Assembly: GCA_036365515.1 (NCBI GenBank)
Contig: CM070876.1
Coordinates: forward strand, 41,879,695 to 41,943,694
DNA: 64,000 bases
Reading direction: 5' to 3'
Origin: Torymus aiolomorphi
Lineage: Eukaryota > Arthropoda > Insecta > Hymenoptera > Torymidae
The translations under genes were made by a program, and so were the position numbers. Below, piece by piece: positions 37,011 through 45,737 of this stretch (positions are counted from its first letter, which is position 1; every line of letters begins with the position of its first letter). The notes beneath the pieces were generated by a model. It saw nothing but the letters and a program-made list of their open reading frames with translations, was not told the origin of the DNA and did not search any database.

Positions 37011-37339
37011 CGTTTGAGACTATTGCACAGAAACTGCAAGCACAAATGGCCGCAATTGTAAGTGTTGAAATTCTGATACCTCTCGTGATTGTACTTGACT
37101 CTGTCGAGTCCGAGATACAGCATCAAATCGAGAGGAGGTTGAAGATCGCCAAAACTATCAAAGTATACAACGTCTTCAGCTCGTTTTCGATAAGCCACCC
37201 AATGAGTTCCGGGACCACTTGCATCATCAAGATTGATTATGGCTGACTCGCGATAATGTGGGCCGGTAGATGGCAGTGCGTTACGCATAAATACAACGCG
37301 AAAATTTGGAGTTTTTAACTCTTTTGCATACTTGAGCAA
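37004..37339 (-). CDS. Polinton adenain-like cysteine protease
   Basis: 111 codons. The C5/adenain-type catalytic set is visible: His in GTHWVAY (about residue 46), Asp in YFDSFG (about 61), Gln about 89 and Cys in NCGHLCLQFL (about 96). In related viruses this enzyme processes capsid precursors during maturation. The annotated start is internal. The same phase stays open upstream through a KLPDRALTDHDLLKYAK-type lead-in to a run of 13 A residues (minus strand) at 37,395-37,383, where it meets the end of the upstream minor capsid frame. So the protease may be the C-terminal part of a longer polyprotein expressed by slippage, or an indel in the A run has split one gene. Confidence 0.85.
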   Translation of the reverse strand: MLKYAKELKTPNFRVVFMRNALPSTGPHYRESAIINLDDASGPGTHWVAYRKRAEDVVYFDSFGDLQPPLDLMLYLGLDRVKYNHERYQNFNTYNCGHLCLQFLCNSLKRI

Positions 37340-37340
37340 A

Positions 37341-38150
37341 TCATGATCGGTGAGAGCACGATCGGGCAGTTTTATTTTGAAGTTTTTTTTTTTTTAGACC
37401 TCTGTGAATACCCAGCCCCGTCTTGTGCGGTTTCAGATACAATCCATTACCCGCATTCTCCATAACCCTATTGTGTCTCTGAGTCTCCTCTAATTGTAGC
37501 TTTGCAGCTTGAGAATCGTTAACAGCTTTCGCGATTCCAGCAGCCCCACCTGCCAGAGCGCCAGCAGCGCTCAAACCGGCAAACAGAGGAACGAGAAAAG
37601 GTAGAAATCCACCTACTTTTGCGGGCACTGGTAGTATTCGAGGAATAATGATATTCTGCTTACCCCCAGCTTTCTTGACTGCTTCGCGAGCACCCTTCAG
37701 AGCAGATTTGATGACCTTCTTGGCACATTTTCCCGAGACCATAGATTTCTTCGCTATCTTGACTATGTTTTTCAGAGAAATAGATGGTTTCTTACTACCC
37801 ATGCCAAATTTTCTCTTCAACTTCATGGCGTTCGTGATAGCGTATGCAGCTATTTTTTCACCTACTCCAGCGTCTCCCGAGGTAACTCTTCCCCAAGCAT
37901 TGTCCGCAAGAACTTTGTCTGCAGCGTTTCTAATTCCAATATTTTCTCGATTCTGGGAGTATACTATATCGTTCTCCTTACAGGCTGTGTCGAGAGAGTT
38001 AATTCCTGAAGCTCCTCTAGCCAAGCGTTTCGCTAATTTGGTTCCTGGTCCACAGTACTGATAACCCAGAATGTGAAGTTCAACTGAAAGACTGTTGAGA
38101 AGTTTATTCACGAGACCACGACCTTTCTTTCGTCTATGTACGATCATCAT
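37341..38150 (-). CDS. Polinton minor capsid protein with phospholipase-A2-like motif
   Basis: 269 codons start with a basic tail, MMIVHRRKKGRG. Residues about 30-85 carry GYQYCGPGTKLAKRL and DTACKENDIVYSQNR, the calcium-binding GPG loop and active-site helix of the parvovirus-VP1-type PLA2 domain. The catalytic HD dyad normally seen in the xCKEHD context is ND here, so catalysis is doubtful. A hydrophobic Gly/Ala-rich segment, GGFLPFLVPLFAGLSAAG, lies at about 183-212 and may be membrane-active, as in adenovirus pVI-like proteins. The end LYLKPHKTGLGIHRG runs into a Lys run encoded by the 13-A homopolymer, after which the frame is probably spurious. It is divergently transcribed from the ATPase with a shared 85-bp promoter. 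Confidence 0.8.
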   Translation of the reverse strand: MMIVHRRKKGRGLVNKLLNSLSVELHILGYQYCGPGTKLAKRLARGASGINSLDTACKENDIVYSQNRENIGIRNAADKVLADNAWGRVTSGDAGVGEKIAAYAITNAMKLKRKFGMGSKKPSISLKNIVKIAKKSMVSGKCAKKVIKSALKGAREAVKKAGGKQNIIIPRILPVPAKVGGFLPFLVPLFAGLSAAGALAGGAAGIAKAVNDSQAAKLQLEETQRHNRVMENAGNGLYLKPHKTGLGIHRGLKKKKLQNKTARSCSHRS

Positions 38151-38188
38151 ACGTCGGTGTTTGTCTAACGACTGATGGTGTGCAGGGT

Positions 38189-38196
38189 ATATAAGC
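38189..38196. promoter_or_regulatory. Bidirectional TATA region between minor capsid and ATPase
   Basis: GGTATATAAGCC serves the plus-strand ATPase (ATG 38,235). On the minus strand the same palindromic TATATA stands about 40 bp above the ATG at 38,150. The whole divergent interval is 84 bp. Confidence 0.7.
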
Positions 38197-38234
38197 CTCT
38201 ATTTATACCCCACGTCGCTATCCAGACAGCACAC

Positions 38235-38942
38235 ATGAACTTTCAAACGCAATCTCTCAAGCTCCCGGTGCTGAACTTTGACGCCATTGTGGAGGAGGAG
38301 AAGAAAACAAAGAGACATGGTGACTTGCTTCCAGACAACATACGTGCAATATTCTGCGGTCCATCCAATTGTGGTAAGACCAACAGCTTGCTCACACTCA
38401 TAACGCATCCTAATGGCCTGAGATTCGAGAACATTTACGTTTACTCGAAATCACTGAATCAGTCCAAGTACAGATTTTTAAAGGAGCTTCTACAACCGAT
38501 AGATGGCGTTCAATACTTTCCCTTCAGTGAACACGAGGAGGTCATTGCACCTGACAATGCACTACCGAATTCCATTATTGTATTCGATGACATAGCATGT
38601 GAGAAGCAAGACAATGTTAGAGCGTTTTTCTGTATGGGCAGACACAAGAATGTGGACTGTTTCTATCTCTGTCAGTCGTACGCTCACATACCAAAGCATC
38701 TGGTGCGAGATAACGTTAATTTGTTGGTAATATTTCGACAAGACGATATGAATCTCAAACATGTGTACGAGGATCAAGCGAATTCGGATATGAGTTTTGC
38801 ACGATTCAAAGATTTGTGCTCAAAGTGCTGGGGTGATGGAGGGCATGGATTTCTCGTAATCGACAAAGACAGGCGCATGCACGGTGGAAGGTATAGAAAG
38901 GGTTTCGACCGCTTTGCTATAAATACGGGGGGGTGTATGTAG
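38235..38942 (+). CDS. Polinton DNA-packaging ATPase (A32-like, FtsK/HerA superfamily)
   Basis: 235 codons from MNFQTQSLKLPVLNFDAIVE. An upstream in-frame ATG at 38,175 lies above the TATA box, so the later start is preferred. Walker A is GPSNCGKT at about residues 42-49 and Walker B is SIIVFDDI at about 113-120. LCQSYAHIPKHLVRDNVNLL follows with the sensor-like Gln. This family pumps DNA into preformed capsids in Polintons, poxviruses and relatives. The frame is fully open and the length is normal. It is one of the few Polinton genes here with no visible damage. Confidence 0.92.
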   Translation: MNFQTQSLKLPVLNFDAIVEEEKKTKRHGDLLPDNIRAIFCGPSNCGKTNSLLTLITHPNGLRFENIYVYSKSLNQSKYRFLKELLQPIDGVQYFPFSEHEEVIAPDNALPNSIIVFDDIACEKQDNVRAFFCMGRHKNVDCFYLCQSYAHIPKHLVRDNVNLLVIFRQDDMNLKHVYEDQANSDMSFARFKDLCSKCWGDGGHGFLVIDKDRRMHGGRYRKGFDRFAINTGGCM

Positions 38943-38979
38943 ATTTCTACAGTCACTCGTTGAACGTTGAACTGTTAAC

Positions 38980-39189
38980 ATGTCTGAATTTCGACGAGAA
39001 AAGAATGTGCTCCACCAGCTTGTTAAAGCTAGGGACGCTATTCGACACAAATACAATTTGTTGAAGCTTTCAAAGGACAATGTGAAGCGAGTGTTGGGAG
39101 AAACTTTTCGACCAATCGTTGAGCCGTTTGAAAAGCTCGTAGCCAAACAAGCATTGAGTAGAGCTGTTAAACGCGATAATATTCCTTAG
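38980..39189 (+). CDS. Small Polinton protein, apparently truncated
   Basis: 69 codons, MSEFRREKNVLHQLVKARDA onward, basic and helical, ending RAVKRDNIP. It follows the ATPase by 37 bp in the same direction. The text resembles the N-terminal part of a longer Polinton protein of unknown role. It stops exactly where the AT-leaning left half gives way to the GC-rich polymerase half, and tail to tail with the polymerase gene. I infer it was cut short by the recombination that joined the halves. A genuinely short protein cannot be excluded. Confidence 0.6.
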   Translation: MSEFRREKNVLHQLVKARDAIRHKYNLLKLSKDNVKRVLGETFRPIVEPFEKLVAKQALSRAVKRDNIP

Positions 39190-41480
39190 TCCTGGATCCT
39201 AGGTCTCTTCTTCAGAGGTTCGGAGACAGCTGTGGCGGAGTGCTTCTTCTGGAGCTCCTTCGAGCGACTGATGACTCCGGCTGGCTGCAGCGCCTTAAGT
39301 ACCCTGCCCCCCACCACTTTTTGGGCCGCCGTGGCCGCTGCTGTGGGAGTGGGTGAGCTCGCTGATTGGGTGGAGCTCGCTGACTGGTCGAAGCACGTCG
39401 AGATCTGCCCGCACACGCACGCCCCACCATTGCGCAGCGCCATCTCGCACTCTCGGATGGAGAAGTGCCCCCACGGGAGACTATCCGTCTTGCCAAGCGC
39501 CAGATGGCGCTTGTCGTCGTGGGGGCTGAGCGCCCACGACGCTCTTCTGCTCCTTCTCCGTGCGGATGACGTGCAGGCGGGAGCGTATGTTGCGCTGCTC
39601 CTTTGGCAGCACCTGCTGCTCACGCAGGTAGTCCTCGAAGCTGATGTTGGCCTTGACCACCGAGGACTTGACGCCCTTGGCCTTCTTGATGGGCTTCTGG
39701 CCTTCGATACGGATGCTGTACATCTTGCTACGAAGGCCCACGAACTCCAACATGACGTTGCCATTGCACTCGTTCTTCATGAGTTCGACTACCTTCTTAT
39801 TCGCGCGAGGTATACCAAATTGGTTGTCCTCGGCGAAGTCCGGAGTGTCGAACTCATGAAGGTCGCGCTTCATGGCTTCGTACATGTCGAAGCCGCGGAC
39901 CTCGTAGATGAGGCTGTCCGTATCGGTATACATCAGCTTCGACGACTCACCCACAGTGCGCCTCATGTATTCGTAGTGGAAGCGGTATACGAGGGTCTTG
40001 GACAGATCCAAGACTGCGAGGCCCACGTATACCGGCTTCCTGATGGTAACCTCCGTACGACTGAGCTGGATGGCCACCAGGTGCTCCCTGAAGACGGCTG
40101 TGCTGTGGAAATTTGGCTTGGCTATGAGGGCCTCAGCCCCATAGCGCCCCTCCCACTTGCGCACCAGCTTGACGTCCACCCGCTTGCGCTCGTTCTCCAT
40201 GGTCTTGCCATACACCGCGTTGTTGAACAGCTTGAAGAGGAGTTTCTCGAAGTCATTCTTCGGGTTCTTCCTCTTCTCGCTGTTCAGGTCGATGTACGGC
40301 TTCAACCATGGCTTCTGATCGAAGTGCAGCGCGCGGTGGACTTTAGTCAAACGCAAGCCGTGCTTCAGGGCCTGCTTAAGAGCGCTATAGTGGATGATAT
40401 AGCGCTCTTTGTCGTACAGAGTCTTGAGCAACTTACCCTGTTTCTTACCAGGTGGCGTCATATGCTCTGGGCAGAGGGGCAGGTCTCTGTGAGCGTCGTG
40501 GAGGTGCTCCGGATACTCCAGGTCCACCTCAAGAATGTAGCCCTCGTGATGGTTGTCTGGCACATCCCAGAAGTTGGGCTGCTCCACGTCCTCGGCCCAT
40601 CGGAAGCCTCCATAGGGCAGGGGTTGTGTCATGGCCCATCCGTAGATGTTGTTGACATCATAATAGAGGAGATACTTCGACTCCTCTTCAGGGTTGTAGA
40701 AGTCGCCCATGTAGCGGTTGTTGGCCTTGGCGTAGCGGTTGGAGCACTGACTTACACTACCCCGAATGCCTCGCTCCACGAACAGAAGCATGGCGATGTC
40801 CGTGAGCAGCTCCAGCTCGACCTTGGTGTACTTGAGCATGGCGTCCCAACTGAGTCCAGGGGTGGTGTAGTAGTGCGCCGGGTCAAGACCGTATGCCTCC
40901 AGGCAGTTGTCTCGGAAGTTCTCAAAGACGTCGGCAAGTAGCAGCACGTCCGTCTTGAGATAGAGGTCGGAGTACTCACCGAGACTCTGGATGTCGAAGG
41001 ATTGCCATACCTTCTGAGCGTGTTGATAGTCTTCCTCATTGATGTCGCTGTTGTAGAGGCTGCTGTGGAAATCCTCCTTGGCTGGCAGTTCTCCCTCCTC
41101 CAGGATGTCGAGGGAGGAGACGCAGTCGTAGGGGAATACTCCCTTCCTCTTCAGCAGCTGTATCTGCTCCGTAGTGTAGCTCTTCCGGAATTCTGGTTCG
41201 GCAATGTTCAGGCGGTCCAGGTAGGATGCCAACTTCTCGAGGGAGGAGGCCATGAAGCGGAGCGAGTCGATGAATCGAAGTTGAACCTCAGTGCCCTCAA
41301 CGTATTTGGTGAAGGAGATGTATTTTTCCTTCTTCTGAGGCTCACTCGACCACCGAATCGCGTTGCGATCTCCATGATGAAGAGGTGGGAGTCGTATCCT
41401 CTCAAGTTATGGAAAACCACTCGCACAATCTTTGAGTCCTGGTACTGCAGGTTGCAGTTGTTGGTGCCGGGCCTCTGTAT

Positions 41481-41551
41481 CTGAAAATAAACAAATATAT
41501 TAGAAAAAGGAATAAATTGTAAGATGGAGGAAAAAAAATGTAAATACTTAC
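41481..41551 (-). other. Small intron in the polymerase gene
   Basis: 71 nt, donor GTAAGT and acceptor TTATTTTCAG on the minus strand, AT-rich unlike the flanking GC-rich coding sequence. Removing it restores the expected HCHLTGK-to-YRG transition, after which a one-base shift follows. Confidence 0.75.
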
Positions 41552-43214
41552 TTTCCCGTGAGATGGCAGTGATACCTGACCTTCTTGTCCTGGCTGGTAA
41601 ATGCCTTTCTGCACATGTAGCAGAGTGTCGCATTCTTGAAGTCGTCCTTCTCTCGCTGTGTGAGGTCGTCCATAGGATGAGGGTTTTTAAGGGCATCGTT
41701 TAGCTCTTCGGCGAGCTCTCGTAGCTTGTCAACAAACCATTCTGCTGGATTCTGCCCATCGTCCTCGTTTTTCCTGTAGCTCGTGTAGCCGGAGCGAGCC
41801 TCGTCAAAGCTGCACTTGACGTAGAAGCCTATACTGAAGGCCTCGTGCCGCTGGTAGGCTCGCTCGTTGTCCCTCACTGGCTTGAGTACGCACTCAAAGT
41901 CGGCGTATACAATGAAGGGTACGCGTTCATTGTTTTTGAAATTCTTGAACTTAAGTATCTTTTCCTTCTCCGTGGGCAGCTTCACCTTGCACTTATTGAT
42001 TTGAGCGCAGTATACCTCGTGAGTCTTCAATTTTTCATCGCCAAAAATAGTGGAGGCAGCGATCGCAAATACATTTTTTATGATGGCGTCGTGATAATTG
42101 ACTGTTTACCAATCGAGACAGATCCTTTATCCAGACGTAGTGGAACTTGGGCACTACCTCATCCTCTTCTTCTTCATCATCCTCATCCACATAGTGGTCT
42201 TGTACCAGGAGAAGGTTGACGTGTTTCTCCGTCTTGTCTTTTGTCACGTGGCACGGTGATACCTCGAATTTATCATCTCTCTTCTTCACGATGTACAGGT
42301 TGATGGACACCTCATTTTGTCGCTCGAATTTGGCGATCTGCCTCGGCGACACTGGGAACTCAATACCCTTGAAGTTTAACTCACCTACAAATGCCTTGTA
42401 CTTGGTTACTCTACAAGCATCTTTGCTAGCTGGATGTAGCGCCGAGAGTACAGCCCATAGGAAGCACTTCTCGTCCTCGTTTTGCACGTTGATGCAGGCC
42501 TCCTTTCGTTTCACTACATCAGGCAGTGGGATGTAGGAGTTTCCCCTCATGGGGTTGAACTTGTTGACATTCACAGACTACTTCAAGATGGAGCGCAGTG
42601 TCCAGCCGGAGTCTCGTTCCTGGAATTCCTCCATTTCGCAGAGGACGGGCTGCTCGACGTTGGCTGCGAACCACTCGGTCAGTTCGGTGGTTGTGTGGAT
42701 TGGAGCGTTCTTTGTGTTGAAGTAGAAAATTTCCACTGTTTCCTCGTTGCCCGTGACCTTGGTCTACTCGGCAGCGAGCACTACGTTGACCTTGAGTGCG
42801 TTGTGTTCCTCGAGAGCGGTCTGTATTTTCGCAATAAAGATGGCTCAAGCGTCTTCGAGGAATGCTGTTGCGTCCAGGTGTTGGTGGTAGCTGATGACTC
42901 CGGTCTTTATGCGGCTATCAAAGGCCGAGTTGACGTCATCCCAGCTGACTCTTGCCAAGCATGCACCACGTATCGCAGAGAAGGTGAGCATGCTCTGTCG
43001 TATGCTGTACAGTACAGCGATGGTCGACTCTCATTTTCGCTTCTCGTGCACGTTCCTGCCTGGGGTGTGGAGAAGTCTCTCGTACGTCTCGATGTGGTCA
43101 ACGATTATGACGTTGACCCATCTTTCAGCCATGCCGCTGCTCACATTACCACCTCTCATCAGCTCCAATGCTTGCTGCATGAGCATGATGGATTCACGAC
43201 CATCCAATGCCATA

Positions 43215-43281
43215 CTAAGGAAAAACCAAATGTATTAGTAATTGAGCTATAGCAAAAAAAAGTACGTTGCAGAATACTCAC
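43215..43281 (-). other. Upstream small intron of the polymerase gene
   Basis: 67 nt, donor GTGAGT and acceptor TTTTTCCTTAG on the minus strand, AT-rich. The exon below starts TATGGCATTGGATGG. The exon above would lie in the tandem-repeat region at 43,282-43,560 or upstream. Confidence 0.6.
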
Positions 43282-43309
43282 TTGACACTTTCTCGTGATA
43301 GTAGACGTG

Positions 43310-43545
43310 TAGGAGAGCTACTTGGGGGTATCCTGGAGAAAACTCACAGGAGAGCTCGGATCCTAGAAGTCGCGGTCGTCCTCGACCGGGTTTCTACTCT
43401 CGTAGTAGATGGAGAAAACTCACAGCGATGATCTGTTGCCTCGTAGGAGAGCTACTTGAGGGTATCCTGGAGAAAACTCACAGGAGAGCACGGATCCTAG
43501 AAGTCGCGGTCGTCCTCGACCGGGTTGTAGTAGATGGAGGTATCC
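43310..43545 (+). repeat. Tandem duplication of about 130 bp in the polymerase 5' region
   Basis: AGGAGAGCTACTTGRGGGTA with CTCACAGGAGAGC and TAGAAGTCGCGGTCGTCCTC occurs at about 43,312-43,395 and 43,447-43,530. Confidence 0.85.
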
Positions 43546-43559
43546 TGGAGTGTATCCTC

Positions 43560-43667
43560 TCAGGAGAGCTCGACAAAGCGATATAATACTTTCAATGCAC
43601 CTGGACGTCTTGTACTAGTTCTTGTTGCTTGCGCACACTGAACTGGAATGAGCTCCTCGGCCGACAT
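43560..43667 (-). CDS. Short leader frame below the polymerase promoter
   Basis: 35 codons, MSAEELIPVQCAQATRTSTR onward, starting just under a TATAAAAGG box (43,671-43,680, minus strand). It could be the first coding exon of the polymerase gene or a small separate protein. Support is only position and start context. Confidence 0.35.
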   Translation of the reverse strand: MSAEELIPVQCAQATRTSTRRPGALKVLYRFVELS

Positions 43668-43670
43668 CTC

Positions 43671-43900
43671 GCCTTTTATAGGGATCGCGGCGCATGCGCA
43701 GAACCAATCAGAGAGCGCCGTAGCGTTTTTCCAAGAATTCTATGGCGGTTTGAAATTGCGTCAGCCAATCAGAGAGCTCCGTGCAGGTCTCAACCTGTTA
43801 ACAGCGTTTTTCCAAGAATTCTATGCAGGTCTCAACCTGTCGAAACCGTTTTTCTAAGAATCCTATGCAGGTCAGCCAATCAGCGAGCTCCATGGGGGCG
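43671..43900. promoter_or_regulatory. Promoter region between polymerase and the right-hand gene
   Basis: TATAAAAGG (minus) at 43,671-43,680 is followed by GCGCATGCGC, an NRF1-type palindrome, at 43,690-43,699. Three CCAATCAG boxes follow at about 43,704, 43,765 and 43,876, interleaved with TTTTTCCAAGAATTCTATG-like repeats and AGGTCTCAACCTGT repeats. A GTATATAAG box at 43,985-43,993 serves the plus-strand gene. Confidence 0.65.
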
Positions 43901-44023
43901 GGGCTTAGTAGGGAGCGTGGTGGTGGGGGTAGAGCGCTCTGTACAGAGCGCTCGCTGCAGAGCGGTGGGCGAAGGTCCGTGAGTGTATATAAGCGGCGCA
44001 TCGAGTTGAGGAGCTCATTCGTC

Positions 44024-44648
44024 ATGGAGTACGTGGTGGACGTGAAGGGCTTCAAAGCCGCTGACAACGAGTTCGTCTTCAAGGAGGTGGCCATCGCTGC
44101 TCTAGAGGATGATGCTACACCGTGGGTGTACAGCTTCAAATCTCCGCACCGTTGGGACGATCTACCGAGTGAGTGCAGGAGCACGAATCGCTGGCTGGAG
44201 TTGAAGTATCATGGCATACCCTGGAGCTCTGGAGAAATCCCGTACACGAAGCTGGTGGAGAGTGTACAGTATGGTTTGACAGGCGCGAAGAAGGTGTACG
44301 TCAAGGAGATGGAGAAGAGGTGGTTGCAGGATATATTGTTAAATATGTAAGTATACATAACCTTGTAGGAACATATGCAATGTTGAGGATATGGGCTGTC
44401 CTTCGCTGCAGACACTAAACCGAGAGGAGCCATATATACAGTGTACACGTCATACCTTGGAATATGAGCACTGCAACTGCGCCGTTCAGAACGTATTCGC
44501 ATTGAAAAAGTGGATACCTGACAGCAGCATTCGACCAGAGTCATCAATTGACAGCTTCTACGTGAGCGCCGACGACAACGCCGTGGATGAAGTGGATTTA
44601 AGTCAATGTAAACCTCTACACGTAATGTTAAGTGGAATGTATAATTAA
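44024..44648 (+). CDS. Polinton protein family A (right paralogue), interrupted
   Basis: The first part, MEYVVDVKGFKAADNEFVFK onward to 44,346, is homologous to the 34,319-34,807 protein. The second part, 44,369-44,648, contains CNCAVQNVFALKKW, equivalent to the paralogue's end, then an acidic tail. They are separated by 22 nt, 44,347-44,368, that begin GTAAGT and end TAG and contain a stop in the first frame. Removing them keeps phase, but 22 nt is far below normal spliceosomal intron size, so this may be an insertion, a decayed intron or damage. A GTATATAAG box lies about 31 bp before the ATG. The region is GC-rich like the polymerase. Confidence 0.7.
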
Positions 44649-44926
44649 ATGTAATGATAATGGAGAGGTAATTATATGTGGTTGTACCTCACAGGTGGGA
44701 GCGATGGTTGGGGCTCCCACTATTTAAAAAAAATAAAAAAATTGTTACTCTATGAATTTTGAATTCCCGCCCATATCTCTGTCGGATAGATGGAAAATTG
44801 AACGGCGAAACGGACAAAATTTTAGAACTTGTAATATCACTTTATTGGTCGATAATGGATTAATAAATTCATATCTACGTTAGTTTTTAAACTTTCGCGC
44901 GCGCTTGCACTCTCTGATGGTCTGCT

Positions 44927-45322
44927 ATGAAGAGAGAGGGAAGTTTCTTGGAAATTCATCTGCTTAAAAAAATATGCACTCCTGATAGTGAAAACCCATA
45001 TAATGTAATGCAAGTTTGGGTATATAAGGAGCAGAGGACCAAAAAAATTATCATTCGTCACTCATTCAAGCAAGATGCCACCTCTAGAGTGATTCCCTTC
45101 CAGACCTGGTTCGCAGCCTCCGAGGAGGAGATGGAGGTTAAGGAGGAGAGCGAGGGGGAAATGCTCCCAGATAGTTACTGGAGCGAGCAGTTCATCCTCG
45201 CTCTCTTCCTCAATCCCCATCTCGAGGATGACGGTATGGTTGCGATCCTGGTCGAAGAGCCTGGAGGATGCTATGGGTACACTTTACACCCGCAGACCAT
45301 CGACTTGACTGAGGACGACTAA
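44927..45322 (+). CDS. Small acidic Polinton protein, start uncertain
   Basis: The open frame is 131 codons, ending IDLTEDD. A TATATAAG box at 45,021-45,028 lies inside the frame, so the upstream third is probably not translated. An ATG at 45,075 is in another phase and meets TGA after five codons, while the first in-frame ATG below the TATA is about 45,130 (64 codons, starting MEVKEESEGEMLPDSYWSEQ). A one-base indel near 45,090 would reconcile them. The protein is acidic with aromatic LALFLNPHLEDDG. No domain is recognised. Confidence 0.5.
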   Translation: MKREGSFLEIHLLKKICTPDSENPYNVMQVWVYKEQRTKKIIIRHSFKQDATSRVIPFQTWFAASEEEMEVKEESEGEMLPDSYWSEQFILALFLNPHLEDDGMVAILVEEPGGCYGYTLHPQTIDLTEDD

Positions 45323-45489
45323 AAAGGGAAAAAATGGGGGAGTAATGGTTTAATGGAGTGCTCCACAGGTGGGGGCGGCGGTTGGGGCCCCCACCACTAA
45401 AAAAAATGAAAGAAATGAAAGATGTGAAAAAAAATGAAATAAATGAAAAAAAAAAAATAATAATAATTAATAATTAATTAATAATAATT

Positions 45490-45730
45490 ATTTAACAAAA
45501 TACCACCCACCCTCACGTGAGTGTAGGTGGTTGTCAAGTGTGGGAGCATAGCCTGACTTGTAGCCGGCACCGCGCCGACTCAGCAGTAGGCAGCGCGACG
45601 GCTGCTGCTCGCCACCTAGATGAGCGCACGGAACGACACTCCCAGCGCGGGGAAGTGCCGACAGTGCGACGACTGCAACTTTTTTTTGGGAAGTGATAAG
45701 ATCCCCAACCACCGCTGTCTCTTTTTTTTT
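45490..45730 (-). repeat. Duplicated promoter-like block, distal copy
   Basis: 45,561-45,660 is about 85-90 percent similar by eye to 46,281-46,380 (GCCGGCACCGCGCCGACTCA, GCAGTAGGCAGCG, AGCGCGGGGAAG). The nearer copy provides the TATA-like box of the proline-rich gene. This one faces AT-rich DNA with no gene. A (TAAT)n/poly-A stretch lies at 45,400-45,490. Confidence 0.7.
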
Positions 45731-45737
45731 TTTATTT

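Larger units (their letters stand above)
39186..43281 (-). pseudogene. Polinton protein-primed type B DNA polymerase, broken
   Basis: Frames in order on the minus strand are 43,213-43,031, 42,574-42,035, 42,030-41,548, then after an intron about 41,480-41,365, 41,340-39,530 and a C-terminal frame to 39,186. Exonuclease motifs are seen: YADFEC (Exo I), VVFHNLRGYDSHLF (Exo II), YLKTDVLLLADVF (Exo III). Polymerase motifs are YYDVNNIYGWAM (A), KLFNNAVYGKTMEN (B) and YTDTDS (C). The C-terminal frame holds the conserved LPWGH ending plus a Ser/Thr/Ala-rich extension. Two GT-AG introns fit: 43,281-43,215 (67 nt) and 41,551-41,481 (71 nt). Damage includes an in-frame TAG at 42,580-42,578, frameshifts near 42,050 (T run), just after 41,480, near 41,365 and near 39,530, and a disturbed N-terminal region 42,580-43,030. 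Catalytic residues are present, but the reading frame is broken at several places. Confidence 0.88.

Noticed and set aside
39232..40941. 569-codon open frame on the plus strand
   Set aside because: It lies exactly antisense to the GC-rich polymerase gene. The Leu/Val/Ala/His-rich translation is the expected mirror of its codon bias, and the polymerase motifs are on the minus strand.
42482..43252. 256-codon plus-strand frame and overlapping 42,894-43,238 frame
   Set aside because: Both are antisense to the N-terminal part of the polymerase, whose recognisable text is on the minus strand.
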